DNA of 64,000 nt from Chondrus crispus (lineage: Eukaryota > Rhodophyta > Florideophyceae > Gigartinales > Gigartinaceae): NCBI RefSeq assembly GCF_000350225.1, contig NW_005179077.1, forward strand, positions 62,001-126,000, read 5' to 3'. Below, in pieces: positions 52,593 through 63,629 of this stretch. Below the pieces are notes generated by a model. That model was not told the origin of the DNA. It searched no databases and was given only the letters and a program-made list of their open reading frames with translations. Position numbers and translations under genes: made by a program. Position 1 is the first letter of the stretch. Each line of letters opens with the position of its first letter.

Positions 52593-54248
52593 CTATACAT
52601 TACCGCCAGCGGTGTTGGGTGAACCCGGCACATCGTGTTGACCAACAGTTCTCGGGTGCACCGGACTGACAATTTCGTTCATCGCATCTTCGTTCAGCTC
52701 TCGACGCGCGTCCGCGCAATGCGAGTCCCCCACAAACATCACATATGGCATCACGATTGCCAGCTGCCCTGGAACACGAACATTCCTTTTCCTGTCCCTC
52801 TTAGACCAGTGCCCGGAAACCTCTTGCGCTCTCCGCCACACCAAATGAAAAGCCCGACTGGGCAGAGGAACTGCGCTTGACACATTTGGGTCTTCCACTA
52901 TGGACGGCCTCCGCCTAGTACAACACAGGCCTGCATCGAAGGTCTTGCTTTCAGAGTCCCATATGCAGTTGTTCCTGAACAACACAAGCTCTCCGCTCCC
53001 GGGGTTAGCAACATCCCTTTCGAAGGTGTTTCCGCAACTGTGCCCTACAAAAACTGCAGCGGGGGCCCCGACATCGCTCGAATATACATACGTACCCATA
53101 AACCTCAACATTCCGATCCCCGCACTGCCCTCCTTCTTCAACATCGCGAGACGGTCCGCCTTATGGTATAATCCCAGAAATGAACCAAGCCCTGCCATGC
53201 GATTGAACAGTATGTAGAATGTCTGCGATGTCCTGGCCGGGCCCTGTGTCTCTGCATACTCAGGATACAACACCAGACGCAATGTCGAGTCCTCGACCAT
53301 GCAGCCGTATAGATTCCTCGCTATCAACTCAAAATCTGCCAGCTCGCAATCCGCAACGACCCGAATGAAGCTCTGCGTCATACCGCCTAAGGTCCCTATA
53401 TTCATTTTGTCGGCCGACGTTTGTTCAATATGACTTGACGACTTACGAAGCGACTTCTGCACTGCGACTTCCAGGCGGTGGCGCAAAAAGTTCACTATCT
53501 TCAGCACGGACTCATCCCTTTTCGACGACAGCCCCTCCGATATCCGACAACTGTTTAGCTCTACCTTCCGATTTAGCATGTCTACTTGGCCAAGTACTTG
53601 TGCATGGCTTTTCCTCAGTCGATCAACGATATCCGTGAGTTCTTTCATCCGGTACTGGTCAACAACTCTCCGCCTCTTACTGTTTTTTGCAATATCATCT
53701 CGAGTCCAGTCTCTATCCGCTTCATCCATCCCGTCATGAGCCTGTGGAATAACTGGCGTCCGCCATGTCAGTACCGGATTGTTATTCTCGTCTCCATCCA
53801 GCTCCGCGCGTCTCAATAAACGGCCAACAACGAATTCCGCTTGATGAATATGATCACCATATGCAGCCTTCTCCTCGTATTCCAAAGTAGCTGTCGCCAA
53901 CACCTGAACCTTATCGTTTGCGGCCGTGGCGGGAGCATCCTCAATATCCGTTACTTGCGCGCTGCACCACGTTGCTTCGTCGTCATCGTCTTCCAACATC
54001 CATAGAACCTCGACGAAATCATTCGGTAGAGGCAGCGCTTCTCTTTCTCTGCATGCCCGAAGGCGTTGCATTCCTCTGTCAAGGGGGACGCCACTTATCT
54101 TGTCGAAGATACGCGATAGGCGATCTCTGAGATGGTTCGGACGGGAAATAGCCTTGTCGTGTGGCGAGCGCCGATTCGGTCTGGTCATACCCCAGATATC
54201 CGCAATCCAAGCATTCTCCGGGGAGATTTTTATTGTCCAACGACTCAT
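52593..54248 (-). CDS. Unrecognised 551-residue protein (cluster protein A)
   Basis: Intact frame of 551 residues from an ATG. An N-terminal third contains an acidic, Trp-bearing block (VEVLWMLEDDDDEATWC...) followed by VVGRLLRR and LTWR, whose strand spacing faintly resembles a Tudor or agenet-type domain. A Lys/Arg patch (SKRRR) and a coiled coil at about 200-260 follow. The C-terminal half is globular, with MTQSFIRVVADCELADFE and a Cys-containing segment near RNNCIWDSESK. It ends in a Pro/Gly tail. No family is recognised and no nucleic-acid-enzyme motif is visible. It lies head-to-head, 200 bp away, from the frames at 54449-56706, suggesting a shared promoter. Confidence 0.6.
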   Translation of the reverse strand: MSRWTIKISPENAWIADIWGMTRPNRRSPHDKAISRPNHLRDRLSRIFDKISGVPLDRGMQRLRACREREALPLPNDFVEVLWMLEDDDDEATWCSAQVTDIEDAPATAANDKVQVLATATLEYEEKAAYGDHIHQAEFVVGRLLRRAELDGDENNNPVLTWRTPVIPQAHDGMDEADRDWTRDDIAKNSKRRRVVDQYRMKELTDIVDRLRKSHAQVLGQVDMLNRKVELNSCRISEGLSSKRDESVLKIVNFLRHRLEVAVQKSLRKSSSHIEQTSADKMNIGTLGGMTQSFIRVVADCELADFELIARNLYGCMVEDSTLRLVLYPEYAETQGPARTSQTFYILFNRMAGLGSFLGLYHKADRLAMLKKEGSAGIGMLRFMGTYVYSSDVGAPAAVFVGHSCGNTFERDVANPGSGELVLFRNNCIWDSESKTFDAGLCCTRRRPSIVEDPNVSSAVPLPSRAFHLVWRRAQEVSGHWSKRDRKRNVRVPGQLAIVMPYVMFVGDSHCADARRELNEDAMNEIVSPVHPRTVGQHDVPGSPNTAGGNV

Positions 54249-54448
54249 TCAAGCACCCCCGAACAGGAATTTTCTAACAAATTGGAATAGTCGTGGCCAC
54301 TCACAGTACGTTTGTGGGCGTTTTCACATTGATATTCACCAATACTGTAATGGGTGGCCTTTAGGCCGGCCGGCCAACTTTTTCACATGCTGTTATAGCT
54401 GCCGGTTCTTCGTATTCAGAAATTGAGGAACACCGCCCCTTTTTCCCA

Positions 54449-56706
54449 ATGTCGAATACACGGGCCGCCAAGAAACCTGCTATACCCGAAGCAGCCAATG
54501 CTTCACCAGGCTCTAAGAAGATGCGCCGCAACAGTTCGGAGGTTCGTCGCCGGCCAAACGTTTCTCCGCCCAAAACAAGGGCTATTCTCTCGCAGTTGAC
54601 CCCTCGAAACAGCCGTAGAAGATCCCCCCGTAACCGGGCATTAGCCCGGAAGTCTCGGAGAGCGGCCGCTCCGGAATCCAACGCAACGCAGGGCGATGAG
54701 CGCCCAGTCACGACTGTGAGATCGTCAAGGCGGGTGCTTCATTTGCAGAATGAGGAAATGGTACCTAGACAAGCGCGAGTGCACCCAATTACCCCAGAAA
54801 TCACACCAGTCAAAAACCTGATGCCCCGTCCGGGGCAAGACGATACATTAGAACCGTCACCCCGACGTTCACCCAGAACAAAAACAGCGTTGCAAGAGCA
54901 GCCTGTTCGCAAAGTGCCAGAAATGATCATGGATTCAGACATTGAAAAAGATGAGGATTTGGCAGCTGAAGACGCTGAGAGAGAACCAGAAATGGAGAGA
55001 CGTGACCGCGAAGAAAAGGATAGATTCAGACTGATGGAACGACGCGCACGCATCTTGGAATCAGACGCCGAAAGCTTGTTTGAGGAAGAGGGTTCCACAG
55101 CTATGGCTGAGCGCGGCGTAAGAGAGCTCAAGAAACATCTCCGGACGAAATACTGTTCGGAAAGCGATGACGGGGGAATTACGGAAGTTCCTGGGACGAG
55201 CGTCAGCCGACATCAGCCTGGAGACGACCTGGATATCGATATAGAAAGCACGGAACAAACTCATTCCTTGGGAGCAGTGACAACTACAAATTCCATTTCA
55301 CAGTCCATGTTCCGAAAACTCGAGAGCGTGCTCAATGCAAGGCTCAAAACGCTGACAAGCAGTCTTGTTGAAAGAATGGATACGACAGACAAAAGATTTG
55401 ATGAGGTGGGCACCCAGCTAGCAGATATTATGCCATTGTGTCCAGAACAAACACGTCTAACAAATCCACAGACACCCCCCTTAGCCGATTTAACAAGCTT
55501 CTGGACAAACTCACTCCTTGTGATGGCCTTGTTGTCAACCGAGATGCTTGTCATCGAATTCTATGCAGCATCGTACCCTTCGAAGTTCTTCGGACAGCTC
55601 GTGATAACACCTTGGCCAAGGAACGGGTCTTGTTTCTTTTTTCAACTGCAGTACAGGTTTTGCTGTGCGGGAAAAATCCAAGGGAGACAAGAAAGCAGTT
55701 CAGAGAGGGTATTGGCGGACGCCACAGTGGCTTCAAGAAGAATGTTGTCCTCAACTTCATATACAATGTGCAGCTGAACAGCTTTGGAATGTTTGCGGAT
55801 GACGGCGAGGAAGGGGAGGCCAGAGCAGATCAGAATGTTATCGCAGCCGACGCCGTTCGTGAAACTGCTGAAAATCCTGAGGGCCGCACTTGTAAAACGG
55901 TCACTCCCGTCGATTTCAGTTGCACCGGGAAAGCTGTGAGTTTGCGCCAACCAGACTGGCTGAAGAAAGGATTCATCCTTGAAACCGACATCGAGCACGC
56001 CAGGTTGGTGCAGGATTACAGTAAGTCTGAAGCCTCAAAACGTAGACTGAAGGATGTCGAAAGTGAAAGTGATTCTGGGGAAGAAGAGGATGGTGAATAC
56101 ACGCCCGGGCCCGGGAACATGCAAGCGCTAGAGAAAGTTGTGGTAAAGGAGGTTCCGACGACGCGGGACGTTGCCAGGCACGGAGCTTGGCAGATATACA
56201 AGCTTATGGGCAAGCACTTGAACCAGTCCAGCAAGAAGTGCAAGTCAGCATTCCTCGAACAATTAGGTTTCCTGATGGTGCCATGGTTGGGATCTTGTGT
56301 GTCAGTTGATCAATCAAAGCTTACGGTTCGTTGGGGGTTCCCAGAAGTTGATGCTTCCAAGTCAAGGGGCGGCCGCCTTCAAGACATCAAAAAGACAAAG
56401 ACGAAGTCTTCCGGCGATATCAACCTTAATGAATACAATTCCAACCTTCTTAGTGAGCTTTACCGGAAGCGACAGGACAGGATTCTTTTTGTTTCTCACG
56501 AAGTACAAGTGACTGAGGCGTTAGGTTCGTCTAAAAGAAAGAGAAACAGAACGAAAAAGAGAGTTGTCAACAAAGCTATCAACGTTGTGGAGGCGGCCGC
56601 CAAGTTTTGCACGGAGTTGCGCAAAGTTCCGATTCGGAAAGAAGTCCACTCTCATTCCTCCTTGGTCACAAAGATGCACTCCGCTGTATTCTCGGAATCG
56701 CCTTAG
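54449..56706 (+). CDS. Unrecognised protein (cluster protein B) in two overlapping frames
   Basis: A 442-residue frame starting at the ATG at 54449 overlaps a 422-residue frame ending at 56706 that has no ATG of its own. Together they look like one gene whose reading changes frame in the overlap, by splicing, frame change or one break. The first part is a long, basic, Ser/Arg/Pro-rich region followed by an acidic coiled coil. The second part is globular with an acidic Ser-rich stretch (SESDSGEEEDGEYTPG) and a basic Lys/Arg segment near the end (SSKRKRNRTKKR), a likely nuclear localisation signal. No family is recognised. Confidence 0.55.
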
Positions 56707-57079
56707 TCTTCAAAGACTTGACGTTTCAGTTTTTGGTGAAGAACTGTGAAAACGGTTGCGTCCGTGATATCAACAACATGGACACCACAAGTATCAAATG
56801 TGGAATTTGAGACTATCCGAGCTCATACCAGGTCGTTCATCACAGATCAGATCCCTTTCGGAGACAGTTCTCCGCATGAACGATAATTTGTACTGCAAGC
56901 TAAACATTGGGGCGAGTCCTCGCAATGATGGTACTGAAGCAGGTGTGAACGGTGTCGAAGGGCAGCGTACCAGGGACACATCAGCGCGAGAGATACAGCC
57001 TTCAGTGGATGGCGGTGTGTTTGCCATTTAGCATAGGTACAGTCAATGAATCTTTACTTCACTTTGGCCAAAGTGTTTA

Positions 57080-59086
57080 CTAGTAGTCATTGTCCATACT
57101 CGAGCGCCTGAATCTGGTCCTCTCTGGTTCCGGAGCAGTCCATTCCCTCTGCCGAGCTCGACCACGAAACGGAGAAACATCATGGTAACGGTATCTGTAT
57201 AGGAGTTCATCGTTTGCTTCTATTCTGTGCCATGTGCCATAGCCAATGCCTTGACGTTGATATCGTTCACGATTATCCCGTCCCCTACCAACCCACTCGT
57301 TCCGATCTCGCCAGTCTCCTTCATTTCGAACATAATGATGGCGGCCTCCCCTTTGTTCTCCTCTCCTGTCATCATTGTATCCATCATATCTGCTGTCCGT
57401 TCTCCGGGGTGGGTGTACACGAGGTACATTGAACAGGCCATGGAACGGGGTTATACTCGGCCTATGGTGTAAATGTTTGGCGCGGACAGCCGACGGATGC
57501 CCAATTGCTGTTCCATTAATGAAGCTGCGCAGCGATTCATTCTCCTGCTGCAGCCTGCCCACTTCTTCAGAGATCTGATCAACAGTTCTGGTCGTTTTGC
57601 TTGCTGTATCATACAGCAATGATACCAGCCCTCTAACAGTCAGACTACCGTGGAGGTCCCACTGCTTGGCAATGACGAGCGCGGGAAGGCCTTCCACTAA
57701 CGACAAATCTTGTGGATGAAGACTTAGGGTCATAGGCGAGGACCGCCTCTCCTCCATGCGCCGCTGCTGACGCGCAGCCAACCGAATCTTTCTCCATTTG
57801 AAAGAAAGGTATCGTACTTCTCCTTTTGCCTTCCTCAAATCCGCCTCTCCCGTTCCATGCAACGCGTGGAAGTACACGCAGTTAGATAGATGCGGATTTG
57901 TGCTCACCATATAGCATTCCAGATGTCGTGGCAGCTTATGCACAAACTCCATGAGAGGAAAGAGCATCTGGCTCCCATTCACCCACTTCACATCCTTGCA
58001 TACGTCCTTAAGCACTGTAATGGTACCCTTGTCCACCAAGAATAGGCGGCCGCCCCTTGTTGCCTCGTTGAACCAAAACGCACAAAACATGGTGCATATC
58101 TCCATGCAAAACATTTTCCAAAGCCTGCGACATCTTTCTGACATCACACCTCCCTCCCTTACGACCATTTCTTCATGGTTGTAGTAAATGACCGGCGGCA
58201 GTGGTAGCGGAACTCCCTCAGGGAACTTCAGAGCTTGCAGCCACTGTGGGCATTGGAGAAACACCTCTTTATACGAAGCATCGTCAAAGTACATGGTCTC
58301 GTAACAGTCGAAAGGTATAAGCAGTCCATAGCGATTCCTCGTATAGCGCTCGTATGAGAAGTTTGCTCTGTGCTTGAACGCATTTCACCAACGCCCCATC
58401 AATGGATCAGCGAAAAGAGGGAACTTGTGGCGACGTAGGGTATGACGGGACTGCAACACGTAGTCCATTTCGTCAAGATAATAACAATCCAGTACATCTC
58501 TGGCGAATGTGCGGCCGCACGTCAATGTACTGGGCACCTCCCAATAGTTTCTATTGGCAGCAAACTGACTCCACCCTTCCATGGCCGATGCATTATCTTG
58601 CATCGCGAGCTGACTGAAACGCTTTACATCTCCTTTCTGGTGCACTGTGTGCTGCAGCATATACTTCCGAAAACTTAAATCCTGAACGGGAACCGAGTGC
58701 CAGTTGTGCCGGCCCCTCATCCTTCCAATATCCAACGTCATGGGCTCAGGGCCATCACTCACATTCGTGCACAATGCACGGTCTGCCCGTGACTGTACAC
58801 AGGGCAGGGCTGCCCATGTCGAATCAAATGTAGGAAGCACAGGATTTATATCCTGTACCGTATTACCTCTGGACACAACGAGGCCCCCATGGAGACAAAA
58901 GTCAACAAGCGGTGCTGTGCACCGTGGTGTTACAACGCCGCCGGTGGGTTGTAAGTGGTCGGCGTCAGGAAGTGGGGTGCGTGGTAGTGTGTGGTCCGTT
59001 GGCGACTGCGGTGACTGGGGTGCTGGTAAGTACGGCTGTCCAGTTGTGAGGTCAACTACGAAAGGTACTGCAGAAGGCGCAGACAT
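57080..59086 (-). CDS. Unrecognised protein (cluster protein C), interrupted about once
   Basis: Two open frames, 57080-58294 and 58385-59086, lie in the same reading frame with natural composition on both sides of the join, so they appear to be one gene of about 670 residues that looks broken about once. The N-terminal part is Pro-rich, then globular. The C-terminal part has a coiled coil (VDQISEEVGRLQQENESL) and ends in a strongly basic Arg/Gly/Tyr/Asp tail of about 110 residues, of the type seen in RNA-binding proteins. No family is recognised and no catalytic motif is seen. Confidence 0.5.
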
Positions 59087-59179
59087 GGCAGGTGTTTCCA
59101 AGTTTCCAATAAACGGGGGGGGTGAGGGGTCGGTAATGGAGTTGCAACTGGGGTGGGAGTGATGCGTTTGGGTCAGGAT

Positions 59180-59415
59180 CAGTCGTCGTAGGGAAGGCTG
59201 AGAATGTGTGATGTTTGAGTTAGGAAGGTGGAAGGTTGAAGGTCGGCACGGGGGGGTGGAAGGTTGAAGGTCGGCACGGGGGGTGGAAGGTGGAAGGTCG
59301 GCACGGGCGGGGAGCCGGGAGGAGTCGTCGTGGGGAAGGCTGAGAATGTGTGATGTTTGAGTTGGGAAGGTGGAAGGTGGAAGTTCGGCACGGGCGGGGA
59401 GCCGGGAGGAGTGTG
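59180..59415. repeat. Tandem repeat, about 150-bp unit
   Basis: Blocks such as GGAAGGCTGAGAATGTGTGA, TGATGTTTGAGTT and GTCGGCACGGGCGGGG recur in the same order at about 150-bp spacing (e.g. 59193 and 59335). Inside each copy, short GGAAGGT(T/G)GAAGGTCGG units also repeat. Confidence 0.8.
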
Positions 59416-59648
59416 CGGCACGGGCTCAACTACAAGTACCCTCCAGCGGTACTAAATTTGCGTGATGCGCAAGCCCATCAATTTTGATGGACTAGGATTT
59501 TTTTCCTATCTCGCCTTCCACATAGCGGCGTCGGAGCAATCTACGGTGAACGCAATACTTTTGTCCACACAAAAAGCGAAGGCACAGAGCTGTACTACAA
59601 CTTTTGTCTCCAGGCAAACTTTTCTCCGCCAACATCTGTACGCAAACG

Positions 59649-60506
59649 ATGAGCAGATCAAAAACGATGACTCCGGCGCCCGCATCGCGCCGTCGTGCGG
59701 CGCCCCCCATCTGCGTCGCAAAGGAGGAGCAGACCCCCCTTCCATACCAGCTCCCTCACATCCCCGAATCCTCCGAGTCGTCTGAATCCCCCGAGCAGCG
59801 TAAGGAGCGCGCGCGAAAGGCACGCATAGAGGCCGAGGGCCTCGACAAGGCCGACGAAGTTAGAAGTTAATTCGTCCTGGTGATTTACACGCCTGACCTC
59901 GACAAACTGCGAACGGAAGCCCAGGTATGTGATGCTATGCAAACTTAGCACGTCGCTGTAGAGCTGCTTGTACGCAGGTCTTTCTACGATTGTTGACAGA
60001 TGTTGCCGTTTTATGCGTGAACCAGGGTCTCAAAATCGTGAAAGATAAGTGCGTTGAAACACCCGAGGATAAAAGGAGGTGTGTGATTGCGCGCAACTGC
60101 TCAAGTTTCAGACGGCCTTGGAACTGAACAAGGCGTATTGTCGAGACTACTGAGCGCGAGGGCGAGTGCGAATCAGATTGTTCGACGAGGACGGGAATTC
60201 TGTGCAGGAGGATATCCGAAACCGTACGTGTTCCTTCACATCAAATGCGACGCTGACACCGATGGACTAACGAGAAAGCGCATTTTCGGTTATGCTGTAC
60301 ACATGCGGACGACTTTTTACAAACACACAGGACGCACTTTCTATGCAAAAGTCGCGGAACTGATCCCCAAGCACCTCGAACAAGTGAAGATGAAAGAAAA
60401 AAAGAAGGGTGGCAACAAGGGTGGCGGTGCCGGCGCGAATAAGAAGACAGTGACCGGCAAGGGGGCACCAGCACCGAAGGAAAAAAAGAAGAAGGGAAAG
60501 CGCTGA
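59649..60506 (+). CDS. SRP19: SRP19, signal recognition particle subunit, with interruptions
   Basis: Homology to SRP19 appears over three exons: about 59649-59924, 60026-60223 and 60331-60506, joined by introns of 101 and 107 bp with good GT (GTATGTG, GTACGTG) and AG sites. The matching segments are VLVIYTPDLDKLRTEAQ, the ETPED region, EVCDCAQLLKF and ELNKAYCRDY. ARGRVRIRLFDEDG follows, then YAKVAELIPKHLEQVKMKEK, with a Lys/Gly-rich tail. SRP19 binds the tip of SRP RNA and lets SRP54 join. As given, the frame has three problems: a TAA just before VLVIY, a one-base shift near 60070, and a TGA just before ARGRVRI. These may be sequence errors or real damage. The N-terminal 70 residues are an unusual charged extension, so the start is uncertain. 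Confidence 0.75.
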
Positions 60507-60604
60507 AGGAACAATTGGTTTGAATTCGTGGAGAACGGTGCGTACAACGAATACTCTCAAAGAGATGGGATTACCAAACCGTGTCGCGTTGATTTAATTA
60601 ATCT

Positions 60605-62190
60605 CTACGCGTGAAATTCGCCTGAGGACAGCAGACTGTGCAAAGCAAAAAGAAAGATCACGCACCCGCCGAGATGAGATAACTTGAACGCATGGATGTA
60701 CAGTCGCAATGAAACTGGGCTGGATAATTGAGTGGGTAGCTGCAATTCTAGGAGAGATGAATTCAAAGAACCCTGCCAATGCTGCAGTTCTGAAATTGCA
60801 GCAGCCAAGAGATAGTCTGCTGCCAGACCTTTTATTCGTGCCATGGGAATTGCATCTGAACGAAGACCCAAAATCAGTCCGAGAGGACCAATATCTAACT
60901 TCTCAATGTCTTTCACATTGTGGCTCTGGAGAGCCATGCTCCATGATTGCGTTCGATTCTGTAGTTCTATACCGAGAAGACGAAAAACATCGCTTGACTC
61001 GCCAGTCAACGACAAGACTTTCTCAATGCCATCCCAAGAGTCATTCTGTCTTCGCAGAGATGAAGCGTAGGACGAAAAAATCGAACCTTGATGAAGCTCG
61101 ATGCCTCTATCCTGCCGCTCAAGATGTCGCAGAAGAAGGGCAGAGAGAAAGGCTATAGCTCTCTCTCGAGCGATGGAACTTGTTGGATGCCAAATGGTCT
61201 GCACTAAAACGGAACTAGCCTCACCGATCTTGTGCAGTGGAGCATGAACAACTAGAATTCCCAGGCAATGTGCGGCTGCAAGAATGAGCTCATCAGCACC
61301 GGTCCTGCGAACGATCGCACTGACGACGGGGAAAGTCACCACCCACTTGCTCTCATCAAAAAACTGAAAGGCTCTCGTGTTCACTCTTCCCTGTTGCATT
61401 TGTTTGCACATTTTCTGCATCGCAATCGACATGTCGACATATCAGATCTGAAATTGCATAAAGCGCGGCTGCTGCATATCCCGGCGATTTAGTTGAATAC
61501 TCGGGAACCAAAGTGCACAGCGTCGAGAGATCACTGGCAACTCGATCGGGTGCCACTTGACAACCCATAGCAGCGATGGCATGAAAAGAGCTTTTCAAGA
61601 GAGACTGTTTTTCATGAAGCTTACAAACAGAGCTCACATGCAGTGCGCAAGAGCGAATTCTTTCGCATACGCCCGATACAAGCTCTTCATCTACAGTTGA
61701 GCGTTCTCTTCTTGCTCTGACGCCAAGTCTCCAGACAAGGTCAGAGAGCAAGCCAAAAGGGATATTCCCTTGGTTCGAAAGCAATGCTTGGCTTGCCCAG
61801 TCGAAAACAGTAACCAAAGAGGCAATTAAGACATTGCATTCATGTCGCGCTGTAGCGACCCGCGTACTATTTCGCAGGGCTTTGTCGAAAGTGCCATTTT
61901 CATTTAAGACGCTCAGATAAGTAGCAAGTCTTTGACTCTCAGATCTTAGCAGTAGAAGTCCTTCCCAAAGATCGCGAGTAGACTCTAGTTTAATGCTACT
62001 GGTAACGTCGATGATAATCTGGGAGATGGAATGAGCGAACGTTAGCCACGATTCCAATGTATCGCACGGCAACTGCGCGCTCTTCGGCGTCTCCGCGTAA
62101 CGTAACGCATCCGCCGACAACGCTGCAACACGGCGAAGAACCTGCAAGGCTTTCGGCTCCTCGACGCAGCTGTAAATGCTCCCGAGCCGC
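60605..62190 (-). pseudogene. Helical-repeat host protein, N-terminus missing, one frameshift
   Basis: Two frames (62147-61356 and 61432-60605) appear to be one protein of over 520 residues. A six-T run at about 61356-61361 has one T too many for the frame, so removing one restores a continuous reading through LSVF-DESKWVV; an error in the homopolymer is likely. The protein is nearly all helical (repeated Leu/Ala/Ser patterns), like ARM/HEAT-repeat proteins, and no known motif identifies it. The reading frame closes upstream at about 62192 without an ATG, so the N-terminus is absent or in another exon. Its 5' side meets the VMA12-like gene head-on. Confidence 0.5.
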
Positions 62191-62933
62191 TACACGCGGC
62201 GGTGGTCGCGCAGCTGGCGCCGCGGCCGCGCGACGCGGCCGTCGCGGCGCGCGTGGCCCGCCTGCAAGCGCGCCTGCACGAGGCGCAGTAAGCACGCATC
62301 ACGCGCGACGTGTCGCGCGCCGCCGCCGCCTCACCGGCTGAGGTCGAGAGCCTGCGCATGAGCAAGCTCGCGCCGCAGATGTCGCTTGCCGCTAACGTCA
62401 TCGTCGCTATGGCCACGTGCTTCACCGTCGGCTACTTCCTCGCGAAGAACTCGCTCGGTAGTGAGGCGTACGGGCTTGTTGGCGGCGTCGCGGGACTCAT
62501 CGTCGCTATGGGCGTCAAGGTCGTCCTGCTTATGTCTAGGATGTACGCCGTCGACAAAGAGGCCCGAAAGCAGCGCGGGAAGAGGGAGAAGAAAGCCGAG
62601 CGCAATGTGGAAGCCGAGTACAGATCTTGCGTTGCAGGGGTTATGCTTTGTTATAGGCGTCTCTGCGCGTGCAAGGGCATGCAAGAGACGTGGCGGCACG
62701 CTCCAAGGTGGGAATGCCGGGGGCAGCAAGTGGAAATACATACAGGTTGTCGAGGGGGCAAGGGGTTGCTGTCGCACGGCGTACGATTGCACCTCACTCT
62801 CACAATAGACGAAAAGTCTTGCCCTGCACTGCAGATGGATCACACACAAGAACGAACTGATATGGATTTTTATACATTCGACATTGTCACGGTCGTGTGT
62901 CTGCCGCTAACGATAAATACATACACAACATAA
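62106..62933 (+). pseudogene. VMA12/TMEM199-like V-ATPase assembly factor, with one in-frame stop
   Basis: The frame from 62106 reads LLDAAVNAPEPLHAAVVAQL, then VARLQARLHEAQ, a TAA, then ARITRDVSRA. This aligns with TMEM199 (VARLEKIKIQL...EEYKRITRNV), where the TAA sits in place of the conserved Tyr. Two membrane spans follow (MSLAANVIVAMATCFTVGYFL and GLVGGVAGLIVAMGVKVVLL), as in Vma12, which assembles the V0 sector of the vacuolar ATPase in the ER. The rest (to 62933) is a charged, less typical tail. A start codon is missing on the left, so exon 1 is lost or elsewhere. The GC-rich composition differs from the neighbouring helical-repeat gene. Confidence 0.65.
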
Positions 62934-62964
62934 TTGGGGTGAGGACACACGAAAAACGCCCCTT

Positions 62965-63321
62965 CTACATAACCACGACAATGCCGGAGCGCTTCCCGGC
63001 GCTGTCCGACTGCAGACTCCCGATGGTTCTCACGGCAGCGACAACAATCATGGCGAGTCTCCTAAACGACCTACAATTACTACTCAAGATGGGTTTCAAG
63101 TGCTTCCGAAACGCGCCTCCACTGACTTGAAGCGCGGAGTGGTTCGGCTTGGCATCGAACAGGCCGTGCTCCAGCGCTGCGCGCGCCGTGAGTCACCTCG
63201 TGGGGTCCGGGTGGAGCAGGCCGGCCAGCAGGATCAGCAGCAGTGCGGGGGTGCGCTGGTGCTCCTCGTCGGTGAGCAGGACGTCCACGCTGGGGCGCCT
63301 CTGGCTGGATACCGTGCGCAT
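62965..63321 (-). pseudogene. Unidentified open frame with one internal stop
   Basis: A frame from an ATG at 63321 encodes 42 residues (MRTVSSQRRPSVDVLLTDEE, then a Leu-rich span) up to a TGA at 63193, then continues in the same frame to 62965 with good composition (EHGLFDAKPNHSALQVSGG). It may be a damaged host protein. I recognise no family. Confidence 0.3.
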
Positions 63322-63356
63322 GCGGCCTATTTGCGTGTTGCTGTCCTCGGAGCAGT

Positions 63357-63629
63357 TTGATCACGGCACGCGCCGGAAGAGTAGGGACGCCGTGCGCTTC
63401 TTGCAAAGCAAAACCAAAGTACCCTGCTTTGTGCTTGGTGTGTGGTGATTTGTTTTGCGCAGATAAAAGCCAGTCAAGCCAACACTGGCTTGAAGCACAT
63501 CCGAAGATTTGTGGTGCAGGCATTGGGGGGTTTCTGGTCCTAAAGGTAACGAAAGTGCAAACTATTTGCAACAAGAGAGCCTCTTTATGGGGTTCACCTT
63601 ATCTGGACGCGCATGGAGAAGAAGACTGA
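63357..63629 (+). pseudogene. UBR-type E3 ubiquitin ligase C-terminal fragment
   Basis: About 90 codons, no ATG. The sequence CASCKAKPKYPALCLVCGD, then CADKSQSSQHWLEAHPKICG, and SPYLDAHGEED matches the conserved C-terminal domain of N-recognin ligases (UBR1/UBR2/PRT6 and yeast Ubr1), including the SPYLD-HGEED signature. In the family this block continues with GLRRG-PL and about 40 more residues; here a stop follows HGEED directly. Upstream coding sequence of the ligase is not visible. A short frame upstream (EQFDHGTRR) may be the preceding exon in another frame. Confidence 0.7.

Noticed and set aside
59180-59415. CRISPR-like array
   Set aside because: It is a simple tandem repeat with repeat-in-repeat structure and no unique spacers of constant length.
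60087-60506. SRP14-like single-exon protein
   Set aside because: The Lys-rich tail first suggested SRP14, but the GRVRIRL block in another frame and two good splice sites show that this is the last part of SRP19.
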